A stretch of DNA of 64,000 nucleotides. Origin: JAICJR01 sp036494715. GTDB lineage: Bacteria; Actinomycetota; Thermoleophilia; Solirubrobacterales; Thermoleophilaceae. The stretch covers positions 11,466 through 75,465 of the forward strand of contig DASXNY010000155.1 of the NCBI GenBank assembly GCA_036494715.1, read 5' to 3'. The notes under the pieces were generated by a model. It was not told where the DNA came from and searched no databases. It was given only the letters and a program-made list of their open reading frames with translations. Positions within the stretch are counted from its first letter, which is position 1. Each line of letters begins with the position of its first letter. This document shows, piece by piece, positions 1 through 8,871 of the stretch. The translations under genes were made by a program, and so were the position numbers.

Positions 1-429
1 CTGGCCCGTCCCGCTCGCCGCGCGGCGGATCTTCGCCCGCGTCTTGACCCAGGAGCCGCCGCTCCGCCCCGCGCGCTGTGCGACGTAGCGCGTGTGGCCG
101 TGCTTCTTGAAGCGGATGAAGTCCATCGTCACGCCCTTGCCGCCCCCGAAGCGCGCGTCCTCGCTGATGTCGGCGTGCAGCGTCGCGCTGCAGCCGCCCG
201 CGGGGCCGGCGATGTCGTACACCCGCTGCGCCCGCGAGCTGCCCTCGAGGATCACCCTGAAGCGCTCCCGTTTCTCACCCGGCAGGTTGGCCGGGAGCTT
301 GGGGGTGGGCGGCGGAGCGACCGAACCGCCGCCCCCTCCCCCGCCCGCGTCTTCGGCCGAGGCGCTCGACGCGGCGAAGGCGAGCAGCAGGCCGATGGCC
401 AGCAGCAGCGCCGCGCACGAGCGCGGCAC
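1..429 (-). CDS. Secreted protein of unknown function (partial, C-terminus outside window)
   Basis: The frame is open for 143 codons from a GTG at 429 to the window edge. The N-terminus is a clear signal peptide (MPRSCAALLLAIGLLLAFAA, then Ala-Ser-Ala before Glu-Asp), followed by a run of seven glycines and a proline-rich stretch. The exported part has a paired-cysteine-poor basic domain with a few Gly-Gly and Lys/Arg-rich segments and no family I recognise. GTG was chosen because it opens the signal peptide and no other in-frame ATG/GTG/TTG lies just upstream. It is divergent from the transhydrogenase operon, about 50 bp away. It probably acts outside the membrane; function unknown. Confidence 0.6.
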   Translation of the reverse strand, partial: MPRSCAALLLAIGLLLAFAASSASAEDAGGGGGGGSVAPPPTPKLPANLPGEKRERFRVILEGSSRAQRVYDIAGPAGGCSATLHADISEDARFGGGKGVTMDFIRFKKHGHTRYVAQRAGRSGGSWVKTRAKIRRAASGTGQ

Positions 430-481
430 AGCGCGCGTCCGTCCACTACTCTCCCCCGCCTTCGATGCAGGGCGAGGCGAA

Positions 482-1627
482 ATGAAGATCGCCGTCCCGA
501 ACGAGTCAGCTGGCGGCGAGCGACGTGTGGCGCTCGTTCCAGACGTGGTCAAGAGGCTCTCCGGGAAGGGTCATGAGGTCGTGGTGGAAGCGGGCGCCGG
601 CGAGGGCGCGCGTATTCCCGATGCCCTGTTCGAGGAGGCGGGGGCGACGATCGGCTCGCTCGAGGGCGCCGACGTGGTGGTGCGCGTGACCGTGCCGAGC
701 GAGGAGGACATCCAGGCGCTCCCGAACGGGAGTGTGCTGGTCGGGTTTCTCGCTCCTCTCACCTCGCCCGATACTACGCGCGCGCTCGCGTCCGCGGGCG
801 TCACCGCGCTGGCGATGGAGGCGATCCCGCGCATCTCGCGCGCGCAGTCGATGGACGCGCTGTCGTCGCAGGCGAGCGTCGCCGGCTACCGCGCGACGCT
901 GATCGGCGCGCAGGAGCTGGGCCGCTTCTTCCCGATGCTAACCACGGCCGCGGGCACGATCCCGCCCGCCAAGGTGCTCGTGCTCGGCGCGGGCGTGGCC
1001 GGCCTCCAGGCGATTGCCACGGCGCGCCGCCTCGGCTCACAGGTCACCGCGTTCGACGTGCGCTCGGTGGTGAAGGAGCAGGTGCAGTCGCTCGGCGCGA
1101 AGTTCCTGGAGCTCGACATCGGCGCCGACGCGGAGGCCGAGGGCGGTTACGCGCGCGAGCTGACGGCGGAGGAGCAGCAGGCGCAGCAGGAGGCCTTGAA
1201 CGAGGCGATCGGGGGCTTCGACGTGGTGATCACCACCGCGCTGATCCCGGGGCGCCCGGCGCCCAAGCTCGTGACCGCGGCGGGCGTGCACAACATGCGG
1301 CCGGGCAGCGTGATCGTGGACATGGCGGGCGAGGCCGGCGGCAACTGCGAGCTCACGAAGCCCGGCGAGACGATCGTCGAGGACGACGTGGTGATCGCCT
1401 CGCCGCTCAACCTGCCGAGCACGATGCCCGAGCACGCGTCGCAGCTCTACGCGCGCAACGTGATGGCGCTGCTCGAGCTGATCACCGGCGAGGAGGGCGA
1501 GCTGAACATGAACTTCGACGACGAGGTGGTGGCCGGCGCCTGCATCACCCGCGACGGCGAGATCGTCAACGAGGGCGCGAAGAAGGCGGTCGGGGCGGCC
1601 GCCGAGAGCCAGCAAGGAGCGTCATGA
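482..1627 (+). CDS. pntAA: NAD(P) transhydrogenase subunit alpha part 1 (NAD-binding domain I)
   Basis: This 381-residue protein is the soluble NAD(H)-binding domain I of proton-translocating transhydrogenase, which drives hydride transfer between NADH and NADP+ with the proton gradient. It begins MKIAVPNES, typical of the AlaDH/PNT N-terminal domain, and has the Rossmann motif GAGVAG near residues 168-173 followed by an acidic residue (TAFDVR) that accepts the NAD ribose. Conserved RPAPKLV and SVIVDMA segments follow. The ATG at 482 fits the family start; the frame stays open further upstream, but that sequence is low-complexity. The stop overlaps the next gene's ATG (ATGA), indicating translational coupling. 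The split alpha subunit matches the three-gene layout known from Rhodospirillum. Confidence 0.96.
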   Translation: MKIAVPNESAGGERRVALVPDVVKRLSGKGHEVVVEAGAGEGARIPDALFEEAGATIGSLEGADVVVRVTVPSEEDIQALPNGSVLVGFLAPLTSPDTTRALASAGVTALAMEAIPRISRAQSMDALSSQASVAGYRATLIGAQELGRFFPMLTTAAGTIPPAKVLVLGAGVAGLQAIATARRLGSQVTAFDVRSVVKEQVQSLGAKFLELDIGADAEAEGGYARELTAEEQQAQQEALNEAIGGFDVVITTALIPGRPAPKLVTAAGVHNMRPGSVIVDMAGEAGGNCELTKPGETIVEDDVVIASPLNLPSTMPEHASQLYARNVMALLELITGEEGELNMNFDDEVVAGACITRDGEIVNEGAKKAVGAAAESQQGAS

Positions 1628-1956
1628 GCCTCGTAACCGAGATCGCCATCCTCGTGCTCGCGGCGTTCGTGGGCTTCGCCGTGATCTCGAAGATCCCGAA
1701 CACGCTGCACACGCCGCTGATGTCGGGCACGAACGCCATCCACGGCATCGTGCTGCTCGGCGGCCTGATCGCCATCGGCGAGGTGAGCGGTACCTTCAAC
1801 GACTTCATCCTCGTGATCGCGATCGCGTTCGGCACGATCAACGTGGTGGGCGGCTTCCTGGTCACCGATCGCATGCTCGAGATGTTCAAGAAACGGCCGA
1901 CGCCCGCCGAGACGGCGTCGCAGGACGGCGCAGGGAAGCCCGAGGACGAGTCCTGA
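1624..1956 (+). CDS. pntAB: NAD(P) transhydrogenase subunit alpha part 2 (membrane)
   Basis: A 110-residue membrane protein corresponding to the C-terminal membrane part of the alpha subunit (start of domain II). About three hydrophobic helices are visible (VTEIAILVLAAFVGFAVI, a central IVLLGGLIAIG segment and FILVIAIAFGTINVVGGFLV). The segment TPLMSGTNAIHGIV is highly conserved in PntAB. The tail after residue 90 is polar and acidic. It overlaps pntAA by 4 nt and ends 1 nt before pntB, so the three genes form one tight operon. Together with PntB it forms the proton channel. Confidence 0.95.
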   Translation: MSLVTEIAILVLAAFVGFAVISKIPNTLHTPLMSGTNAIHGIVLLGGLIAIGEVSGTFNDFILVIAIAFGTINVVGGFLVTDRMLEMFKKRPTPAETASQDGAGKPEDES

Positions 1957-1957
1957 G

Positions 1958-3370
1958 ATGACGGTCAGCGGCTTCTTCCTGAGGAACGACACGTTCCTCG
2001 ATTACGGCTACATCGTCGCGTTCTCGCTGTTCATCGTCGGGCTGATGTTCATGACCTCCCCCGGCACGGCGCGCCGCGGCAACAAGGTCGCGGCGGTGGG
2101 CATGGCGATCGCCGTGGCGGACACGCTGCTGCGCCACGGCATCCACAAATGGGGGCTGATCATCCTCGGCCTGGCGATCGGAACGGCCGTCGGCGTCCCC
2201 GCGGCGCGCAGCGTGAAGATGACCGCGATGCCGCAGATGGTCGCGCTCTTCAACGGCGTCGGCGGCGGCGCGGTGGCGTTGATCTCGTGGGCGGAGTATC
2301 GCCATTTCGGGGGCTCGCTCGGCAACAAGCACCTGATCCCTGTGCTGTTCGCCGCGATCATCGGCTCGATCTCGTTCTGGGGCTCGAACATCGCGTTCGG
2401 CAAGCTCCAGGAGCTTTTGCCGGGCAGGCCGATCATGCTGCCCGGGCGCCTGCAGACCGTCCTCAACGCGGCCTTGCTCACGGTCTGCGTCGTGCTCGCC
2501 GTGATCCTCGCGGCGGGCACGCACTCGAACCTGTTGTTCTTCCTGATCCTGCTGTCCGCCGCGGTGCTCGGCAACGCGATAGTGCTGCCGATCGGGGGAG
2601 CTGACATGCCCGTCGTGATCTCGCTGCTCAACGCCTTCACGGGCCTGTCCGCGGCGGCCGCCGGTATCGCGCTCGACAACATCGCGATGATCGTGGCCGG
2701 CATGCTCGTGGGCGCCTCGGGCTCGATCCTCACCAACCTGATGGCCGAGGCGATGAACCGCTCGATTCCGGCGATCGTGGCGGGCGGCTTCGGCGGCGGC
2801 GGCGCGGCGATCGTCGCGGCCGAGGGCGCGGAGGAGCGCACCGCACGCTCCACTACCGCGGACGACGTCGCGATCCAGCTCTCCTACGCGAACCGCGTGG
2901 TGATCGTGCCGGGCTACGGCATGGCGGTCGCCCAGGCGCAGCACGCGGTGCGCGAGCTGACCAAGCTGCTCGAGACGCGCGGGGTCGACGTCGGCTACGC
3001 GATCCACCCGGTCGCGGGCCGCATGCCCGGTCACATGAACGTCCTGCTGGCGGAGGCCGACGTCCCCTACGACCAGCTCAAGGAGATGGACGACATCAAC
3101 CCGCAGTTCCCGCAGGTGGACGTCGCGCTCGTGATCGGCGCGAACGACGTCACCAACCCCGCCGCCCGCGACGTCCCCGACAGCCCGATCTACGGCATGC
3201 CGATCCTCGACGTCGACAAGGCCCACTCCGTGATCGTGCTGAAGCGCAGCATGAACACCGGCTTCGCCGGCATCGACAACCCGCTCTTCTACAAGGAGAA
3301 CACGTCGATGTTGTTCGGCGACGCCAAGGAATCGATTCAGCACGTGACCGAGGAAGTCAAGGCGCTCTAG
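1958..3370 (+). CDS. pntB: NAD(P) transhydrogenase subunit beta
   Basis: A 470-residue beta subunit combining membrane domain II (residues about 1-270, multiple hydrophobic helices) and the NADP(H)-binding domain III (about 290-470). Domain III shows the nucleotide-binding GYGMAVAQAQ motif, the AIHPVAGRMPGHMNVLLAEA loop and the VIGANDVTNPAA segment typical of PntB. The final gene of the operon starts 1 nt after pntAB stops. The complex supplies NADPH at the expense of the proton gradient or works in reverse. Length and domain order match the family; no defects are visible. Confidence 0.96.
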   Translation: MTVSGFFLRNDTFLDYGYIVAFSLFIVGLMFMTSPGTARRGNKVAAVGMAIAVADTLLRHGIHKWGLIILGLAIGTAVGVPAARSVKMTAMPQMVALFNGVGGGAVALISWAEYRHFGGSLGNKHLIPVLFAAIIGSISFWGSNIAFGKLQELLPGRPIMLPGRLQTVLNAALLTVCVVLAVILAAGTHSNLLFFLILLSAAVLGNAIVLPIGGADMPVVISLLNAFTGLSAAAAGIALDNIAMIVAGMLVGASGSILTNLMAEAMNRSIPAIVAGGFGGGGAAIVAAEGAEERTARSTTADDVAIQLSYANRVVIVPGYGMAVAQAQHAVRELTKLLETRGVDVGYAIHPVAGRMPGHMNVLLAEADVPYDQLKEMDDINPQFPQVDVALVIGANDVTNPAARDVPDSPIYGMPILDVDKAHSVIVLKRSMNTGFAGIDNPLFYKENTSMLFGDAKESIQHVTEEVKAL

Positions 3371-3421
3371 CGAGCCGTCAGGGCCGGGCGCCGGCGCGCG
3401 GTTTGTATCGTCCAGACGACC

Positions 3422-3907
3422 ATGTTCTCGTTCCCCAATCCGGTGAACGAGGTCTCAGCTCGCTTGGTGGCAGGCGGAGTCGTCCTCATGAGCGTGCTGA
3501 CGATCGCGCTCGACCAGCCGTGGCTCACGGCGGTGATCGCCTACGGCTTCGTGGCGAGGGTGCTCACCGGCCCGACGCTCAGCCCGCTCGGGCAGTTCGT
3601 CACGCGCGTGGTCACGCCACGGCTGCCCGTGGCCGAGCGCCCGGTTCCGGGCCCGCCCAAGCGCTTCGCGCAGGGCATGGGCGCAGTGATGTCGGTCGTC
3701 GCCGCCGTGCTCGCGCTCGGCTTCGGCCTGCACACCGAGGCGTACGTCGTGCTCGGCCTGCTGATCGCCGCCGCCACGCTCGAATCGGTGTTCGGGATCT
3801 GCCTCGGCTGCCTGATCTTCGCGCGCCTGATGGCCGCCGGCGTGATCCCGCCCGAGGTCTGCGAGCGCTGCAACAACCTGGCGTTCGGGCAGTCTGCTCA
3901 GGCCTAG
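3422..3907 (+). CDS. DUF4395 membrane protein
   Basis: A 161-residue membrane protein starting FPNPVNEVSARLVAG, the typical N-terminus of the DUF4395 family. About four hydrophobic segments are visible. The conserved family feature is the cysteine set near the C-terminus: CLGC in the last helix and VCERC shortly after, which could bind metal or form disulfides. It lies 51 nt downstream of pntB on the same strand, so it may be read from the transhydrogenase promoter, but the gap is larger than within that operon. Biochemical role not established for this family; a redox or sulfur-linked function would be a guess. Confidence 0.85.
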   Translation: MFSFPNPVNEVSARLVAGGVVLMSVLTIALDQPWLTAVIAYGFVARVLTGPTLSPLGQFVTRVVTPRLPVAERPVPGPPKRFAQGMGAVMSVVAAVLALGFGLHTEAYVVLGLLIAAATLESVFGICLGCLIFARLMAAGVIPPEVCERCNNLAFGQSAQA

Positions 3908-3930
3908 CCCGTAACGGGTAGGCAGTAGGC

Positions 3931-5595
3931 GTGCCCCGGCTCGTCCTCGGTCCACTGCTGCGCTACGTCAGCGACACGGAGGCGACCGTCTGGGTGGAGA
4001 CCGACTCGGCCTGCGAGGTCAGCGTGCTCGACCAGGGCGCGCGCACGTTCGAGGTCGAGGATCACCACTATGCGCTCGTCCGCATCGAGGGACTCGCCCC
4101 GGCCACGGCTCACGAGTACGAGGTGACGCTCGACGGCGAGCGCGTCTGGCCGCCGCAGGAGCACGACTTCCCGCCGAGCATGATCCGAACGCTCGACCCG
4201 GACGCGCCGCTGCGCATCTCGTTCGGCTCCTGCCGCGTCGCCTACCCGCAGAGGCCGCCCTACTCGCTGCCCAAGGACGACAACCCGGAGGGCCGCGAGG
4301 TAGACGCCCTCTACGCGCTCGCGCGGCGGATGCGCCGCGAGCCGCCGGAGAGCTGGCCGCACCTGCTGCTTCTGCTCGGCGACCAGGTGTACGCGGACGA
4401 GGCCTCGCCGAAGGTGCGCGAGTTCATCGCGAGCCGGCGCGACCCGGACGTGCCGCCGGGCTACGAGGTCGCCGACTTCGAGGAGTACATACACCTCTAT
4501 TACGAGACCTGGGGCGACACCGACCCGTCGCTGCGCTGGCTGCTCTCGACGGTGTCGACGGCGATGATCTGGGACGACCACGACGTCCACGACGACTGGA
4601 ACACCTCGGACGTCTGGCTGGCCGAGATGCGCCGCAAGCCATGGTGGAAGAAGCGGATCAGCTCGGCGGTGATGTCCTACTGGCTCTACCAGCACATCGG
4701 CAACCTCGAGCCCCGCCACCTCGACGAGGACGAGATGTTCGACCGCGTGCTGCGCTGCGACGGCGACGCCGGGCCGCTGCTGCGCGAGTGGGCGCACAAG
4801 GTCGCGCACGAGGTGGAGGGCGCGCGCTGGAGCTACAAGCGCGACCTCTGCGGCTCGCGCCTCGTGATGATGGACTCGCGCGGCGGGCGCGTGCTGGACC
4901 CCGCCCGCCGCGCGATGGTCGACAACGACGAGTGGTCCGCGATCGACGGTTGGGCGCGCGAGCGCGAGGTCGACCATCTGCTGCTCGGCACATCGCTGCC
5001 GTGGCTGCTCTCGCCCGCTATGCACTGGCTCGAGGCGTGGGACGAGGCGATCTGCGGCGGTGCCTGGGGCGAACCGGCGGCGCGATTCGGCGAAAAGCTC
5101 AGGCAGGGACTCGACCTCGAGCACTGGGCGGCCTTCGAGCGCTCGTTCGAGCACCTCGAGCGGCTGGTCAAGGCCGTCGGCTCGGGCGAGCCGGGCACGC
5201 CGCCCGCGACGATCGTGGCGCTCTCGGGCGACGTCCACCACGCCTATCTGATGGAGGCGGGCTTCCGCCCGCAGGCGGGCGTCGAGAGCGCCGTTTACCA
5301 GGCTGTGTGCTCGCCGTTCCGCAACCCGCTCGACCGTCACGAGCGCGTCGCGATCAAGCTGGCCGCCGCGCGTGGCGCCGCGGCGCTCACTCGCCCGCTC
5401 GCGAAAGCTGCCGGCGTGCGCGAGCCGGACATGCGCTGGCGACTCGCCGGGGGGCTCGAGCCGTGGTTCGACAACCAGGTCGCCACGCTCGAGCTCGACG
5501 GCCGCCGCGCGCGCCTCCTGGTGGAGAAGACCGTTCGCAGTGAAGACGCCGACCCGAGCCTGGAGATCGTCCTGGATACCTGGCTGGCCAACTAG
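3931..5595 (+). CDS. PhoD-like metallophosphatase (alkaline phosphatase D family)
   Basis: A 554-residue PhoD-type phosphoesterase. An N-terminal Ig/Fn3-like PhoD domain (LGPLLRYVSDTEATVWVET) precedes the metallophosphatase core. Metal-ligand motifs seen in order are the FGSCR segment, LLLGDQVYADE, MIWDDHDVHDDWN and LSGDVHHAY. Unlike classical secreted PhoD there is no signal peptide and no Tat motif, so a cytoplasmic location is likely; such actinobacterial homologues are known. GTG at 3931 is used because the conserved domain begins directly after it. The substrate is probably a phosphodi- or monoester, but it cannot be read from sequence. Confidence 0.88.
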   Translation: MPRLVLGPLLRYVSDTEATVWVETDSACEVSVLDQGARTFEVEDHHYALVRIEGLAPATAHEYEVTLDGERVWPPQEHDFPPSMIRTLDPDAPLRISFGSCRVAYPQRPPYSLPKDDNPEGREVDALYALARRMRREPPESWPHLLLLLGDQVYADEASPKVREFIASRRDPDVPPGYEVADFEEYIHLYYETWGDTDPSLRWLLSTVSTAMIWDDHDVHDDWNTSDVWLAEMRRKPWWKKRISSAVMSYWLYQHIGNLEPRHLDEDEMFDRVLRCDGDAGPLLREWAHKVAHEVEGARWSYKRDLCGSRLVMMDSRGGRVLDPARRAMVDNDEWSAIDGWAREREVDHLLLGTSLPWLLSPAMHWLEAWDEAICGGAWGEPAARFGEKLRQGLDLEHWAAFERSFEHLERLVKAVGSGEPGTPPATIVALSGDVHHAYLMEAGFRPQAGVESAVYQAVCSPFRNPLDRHERVAIKLAAARGAAALTRPLAKAAGVREPDMRWRLAGGLEPWFDNQVATLELDGRRARLLVEKTVRSEDADPSLEIVLDTWLAN

Positions 5596-5665
5596 CCAGT
5601 GTGTTACCGTCCCCGCCTCGTGGGGAGGCGCAGTGGGCGCCACCGAAGGGACTCGGAGGAGACCT

Positions 5666-8104
5666 ATGAAGAGACTCGCGCTACTGCTTGCGTGCTTCTG
5701 CACGCTCGCACTGCCCGGCGTGGCCGCCGCGAAGGACTTCGCGTCGACCGCGCTCAACATCGTGCCGTCCGGCGAGTGGGGCGACGTGCCGATACCGAAC
5801 GGGGCGACTTCGCAGGCCCTGATGTACGACGGCCTGACGCCGCTGTTCGACCACGTGACGACGAGCGACCTCTTCAAGTACTTCAAGTCCGAGCGGCTTA
5901 CGGACAACGGCCAGGGGCACCTGCGCACCGAGAACCCGCGCAAGGGGCTGCGCATCGTGCGCGACAAGTTCAACGTCCCGCACATCTACGCGAAGACCGA
6001 CGACCTGCTCACGTGGGGCACGGGCTGGGTCTTGGGCGAGGACCGTCACCTGCTGCTCGACGAGGCACGCGGCGACGCGCGCATCGCGGCGCTCGACGTG
6101 CCGGGCGTCGACGCCTTCGCGCTCGTCAAGCAGCTCAAGACCTTCACGCCGAGCGCGCAGGCCGAGGCGATCGTCTCGCGGCAGACGGACGCGCTCAAGC
6201 ACGACGGTCCCAAGGGGCGCGCCGTGCTGCGCAACGTCGACCTCTTCGTCCAGGGCGTGAACGCCTGGTACAGGCACAACGGCACGCCGGCCAACCCGCC
6301 GTTCGATCGCGCCGACATCTACGCGACCAACGCGGTCGCGGGCCAGCTGTTCGGCCGCGGCGGCGGCGGCGAGGTGGCGAGCTCGAACCTGCTCGGCTCG
6401 CTTCAGCAGCGGCTGGGCGCGTCCCAGGGGACGCTCCTCTGGAATGACCTGCGCGAGCGCAACGACCCCGAGGCCGACACCACGGTCGACGGCCGCTTCC
6501 CCTACGACCCGACGCCCAAGGTGCTCGGCGCCGGCAACGTCGTGCTCGATCCGGGCAGCTTCCAGGCCACCCCCGAGCCGGGCGTGACCGCGTCGGAGGC
6601 GTTGTCCACCAGGCCGGCGCACGCGAGCAACTTCCTGCTGGTGTCGTCCAAGCGCTCGACCAACCACCACCCACTGTTCGTCGGCGGCCCGCAGATTGGC
6701 TACTACTACCCGGGTCTCACGCTCGAGGAGGACCTCCACGCACCGGGAATCCAGGCGCGCGGCGTCGCTTCGCCGGGCAGCCCGGGTGACCTCTTGATCG
6801 GCCGCGCACAGGACTACGCCTGGACGCTCACCTCCGCCGGCTCCGACGTGATCGACGACTACGTCGAGACCCTCTGCGGCGGTAGCGACACCAAGTACAT
6901 GTACAAGGGCAAGTGCCGCGACATGGGCTTTGTCAACGCCGGCACGATCGCGGGCCAGACCCAGCCGCTGACCTACCACACCACCGTCCATGGTCCGGTG
7001 CTCGGCTACGCCACGGTCAAGGGGACGCTCGTCGCCGTCTCGCAGAAGCGCTCGAGCTACGGCAAGGACATCCTCTGGCAGGTCCCGTTCACCGACCTGA
7101 CCAAGGGCCGCGTGCACGGCGTCAAGTCGTTCTTCAAGGTGATGGAGGAGTCGCCGTTCACCTTCAACACGGGCTACGCCGACGACCGCCATATCGCCGA
7201 CTACAGCACCGGCTTCTACCCGCTGCGCCCGAAGGGCGTCGACGGCGACCTGCCCACCAACGGCAACGGCAACTTCGAGTGGCACGGCTTCGCGCCCCCG
7301 CGCCTGCACCCGCAGGGCGTCGACTCGAAGTCGGGCGTGCTCGTCAACTGGAACAACAAGCCGGGTCCGGACTTCCCATCGGCGGACAACCAGTTCGGCT
7401 TCGGCCCGCTCTGGCGTTCTCAGATGCTGTCGGCCGGCCTGGCGAAGCACAAGAAGCTCGACCTCGCCCAGGTCGTCAGCGCGATGAACGGAGCCGCCAC
7501 CACCGACTTCCGCGACGTCTTCCTCATGCCGGTCGTCGCGAAGGTGATGCAGAAGGTCAGCGCTCCGAACGCCCGTGACGCGCAGTTACTCAACATGCTC
7601 ATGAGCTGGCGCTCGAAGGGCGGCAGCGTGCTCGACCGCAACAAGGACGGGAAGGTGGACGATCCGGGCGCCGCCATCATGGACGCGTTCGGGCCGCTGC
7701 TCGCAGATGCCGTCATGGACCCGGTGCTCGGACCGCAGGCGCCGCTGCTTCAGCGGATCATCCCGGACAGCTCCGGCACCGGCGGCGGCTTCGCGAACAG
7801 CCAGGCGTCCTACGTCGACAAGGACCTGCGCACGCTGCTCGGCGACAAGGTCAAGGGCAAGTTCCACTTTCACTTCTGTGGCAACGGGAATGTCACGGCG
7901 TGCGCCAACTCGCTATGGGCAGCGCTCGACAGCGCCGGCAACCAGGTGGCTGCGGCCCAGGGTCCGGACCCAAGCGCCTGGCACGCCGACGCCGACGCCG
8001 AGAAGATCACGTTCCTGCCCGGCATCCTCCCGCTGAAGATCAGCTACACGAATCGGCCGACCGGCATTCAGCAGGTGATCTCGTTCAAGGGGCACAGGAA
8101 GTAG
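5666..8104 (+). CDS. Secreted penicillin acylase family (Ntn hydrolase) protein
   Basis: An 812-residue precursor with a signal peptide (MKRLALLLACFCTLALPGVA then Ala-Ala before Lys-Asp) and the layout of penicillin/AHL acylases: a small alpha chain, a spacer, and a beta chain beginning at an autocleaved Ser. The candidate nucleophile is Ser321 in HASNFLLVSSKRS, followed by the substrate-pocket segment PLFVGGPQIGYYYPG. The alpha part has GTGWVLGEDRHLLLDEARG, a recognisable variant of the family motif. ATG at 5666 has a good GGAGGAG site 4 nt upstream; the frame is open further 5' only as antisense-like overlap with the phosphatase gene. Substrate unknown: beta-lactam side chains, acyl-homoserine lactones or acylated peptides are all possible. 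Confidence 0.85.
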   Translation: MKRLALLLACFCTLALPGVAAAKDFASTALNIVPSGEWGDVPIPNGATSQALMYDGLTPLFDHVTTSDLFKYFKSERLTDNGQGHLRTENPRKGLRIVRDKFNVPHIYAKTDDLLTWGTGWVLGEDRHLLLDEARGDARIAALDVPGVDAFALVKQLKTFTPSAQAEAIVSRQTDALKHDGPKGRAVLRNVDLFVQGVNAWYRHNGTPANPPFDRADIYATNAVAGQLFGRGGGGEVASSNLLGSLQQRLGASQGTLLWNDLRERNDPEADTTVDGRFPYDPTPKVLGAGNVVLDPGSFQATPEPGVTASEALSTRPAHASNFLLVSSKRSTNHHPLFVGGPQIGYYYPGLTLEEDLHAPGIQARGVASPGSPGDLLIGRAQDYAWTLTSAGSDVIDDYVETLCGGSDTKYMYKGKCRDMGFVNAGTIAGQTQPLTYHTTVHGPVLGYATVKGTLVAVSQKRSSYGKDILWQVPFTDLTKGRVHGVKSFFKVMEESPFTFNTGYADDRHIADYSTGFYPLRPKGVDGDLPTNGNGNFEWHGFAPPRLHPQGVDSKSGVLVNWNNKPGPDFPSADNQFGFGPLWRSQMLSAGLAKHKKLDLAQVVSAMNGAATTDFRDVFLMPVVAKVMQKVSAPNARDAQLLNMLMSWRSKGGSVLDRNKDGKVDDPGAAIMDAFGPLLADAVMDPVLGPQAPLLQRIIPDSSGTGGGFANSQASYVDKDLRTLLGDKVKGKFHFHFCGNGNVTACANSLWAALDSAGNQVAAAQGPDPSAWHADADAEKITFLPGILPLKISYTNRPTGIQQVISFKGHRK

Positions 8105-8238
8105 TTCTTGGTTCTTAGTTCTTAGTTCTTAGTTCTTAGTTCTTAGTTCTTGGTTCTTGGTTCTTGGTTCTTGGTTCTTGGTTTTCGTGCCGAGCCTGTG
8201 CACAACCGACAACTCAGAACTGAGAACCGAGAACTGGC
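8105..8238 (+). repeat. 7-bp tandem repeat array with inverted second arm (locus A)
   Basis: Immediately after the acylase stop codon there are eleven consecutive copies of TTCTTRG (8105-8181; R is A in the second to sixth copies). About 30 nt later four units of a complementary heptad follow (AACTCAG, AACTGAG, AACCGAG, AACTGGC at 8211-8238). Allowing G.U pairs, the two arms could fold into a long hairpin. The array lies between the acylase and DUF892 genes and keeps a reading frame open by chance, but that translation is low-complexity and is not annotated as coding. Confidence 0.9.
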
Positions 8239-8282
8239 CCGAGGCGTCTGTAGTCTGGTGCCAAGTGGGCGGGGATTCTCGG

Positions 8283-8864
8283 GTGATCGACTACTTGCGC
8301 GAGGCGCGCGCTGATGAGCTGGCGCTCGAGCGGACGCTGCGTTCGCACATCGCGCTTGCGCCCCGCGGGCTCTATCGCTCGGGGCTTCAGCGCTACCTGC
8401 GCGAGACGCGTGGCCACGCGCGCAGGGTCGACGCGCGGCTGCATGCCCTCGGCGCGGGCGCCGGTCCGCTGCGCTCCGGCGCGCGGGCGCTACGCCAGGC
8501 CGGCGGCGGCGTGGTGGCGCTGGGCCGCGCGCCGCTACGGGCGCGGCCGCGGCGCGCCGACGAGTCGCACCAGCTGCGCGGCGCGCAGTTCGGCTGCGCC
8601 ACCGAAGGCCTCGTGATCGCCACGTACACCGCGCTCCAGCAGGTGGCCAGGAACTCGGGCGACGGCGAGACCGCCGAGCTGGCCGCGAACATCCTCGTCG
8701 AGGAGCAGCAGATGCTCGAGTGGCTGCGGCACGAAATCGTCAAGCTCACGGACCCGTTCATTCGCGATGAGCTCGATGCGGCGGATGGCGAAAGCTGGGA
8801 CGAGCACGGCGAGGTTGACTTGGACGCCGTTCAGGCGGCGCTCAATCGCTCTCGCGGTTCTTAG
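8283..8864 (+). CDS. DUF892 / YciE-YciF-type ferritin-like protein
   Basis: A 193-residue helical protein resembling the DUF892 (YciF-type) ferritin-like family, which is often stress-associated. Helical segments carry the expected acidic and amide residues: ARADELALERTLRSHIA near the start, CATEGLVIATYTALQQVA in the middle and AANILVEEQQMLEWLRHE near the end, giving E-x-x-H-like positions for a di-metal site. GTG at 8283 was chosen because the longer upstream frame runs through the tandem repeat. The middle (residues about 60-100) is Arg/Ala-rich and poorly conserved. Its stop codon lies inside another copy of the TTCTTAG repeat and overlaps the convergent gene by 4 nt. Confidence 0.75.
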   Translation: MIDYLREARADELALERTLRSHIALAPRGLYRSGLQRYLRETRGHARRVDARLHALGAGAGPLRSGARALRQAGGGVVALGRAPLRARPRRADESHQLRGAQFGCATEGLVIATYTALQQVARNSGDGETAELAANILVEEQQMLEWLRHEIVKLTDPFIRDELDAADGESWDEHGEVDLDAVQAALNRSRGS

Positions 8865-8871
8865 TTCTTAG
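8858..8871. repeat. Two TTCTTAG heptads spanning convergent stop codons (locus B)
   Basis: Two perfect copies of TTCTTAG, the same unit as in the array at 8105. The TTAG inside the first copy supplies the TAG stop of the DUF892 gene on the + strand and the TAA stop of the acyl-CoA synthetase on the - strand. The DUF892 gene is therefore bracketed by copies of one repeat unit. Confidence 0.85.

Noticed and set aside
92..481. N-terminal extension of the pntAA frame
   Set aside because: Low-complexity Pro/Ser residues and opposite to a clear signal peptide gene; ATG 482 matches the family start.
1886..3343. Long minus-strand frame opposite pntB
   Set aside because: Shadow of the GC-rich + strand gene; Arg/His/Asp-rich with no domain.
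3918..3931. GTAGGCA-GTAGGCG as a further heptad locus
   Set aside because: Only two units, at a start codon, next to an imperfect hairpin; could be chance.
3904..5985. 693-codon minus-strand frame opposite the PhoD-like gene
   Set aside because: Composition is antisense-like and PhoD motifs on the + strand are unambiguous.
8105..8181. CRISPR-like array
   Set aside because: Units are 7 bp in direct tandem without spacers, so it is a simple repeat.
8157..8282. Extension of the DUF892 frame through the tandem repeat
   Set aside because: The translation is repeat-derived; the family homology begins at the GTG at 8283.
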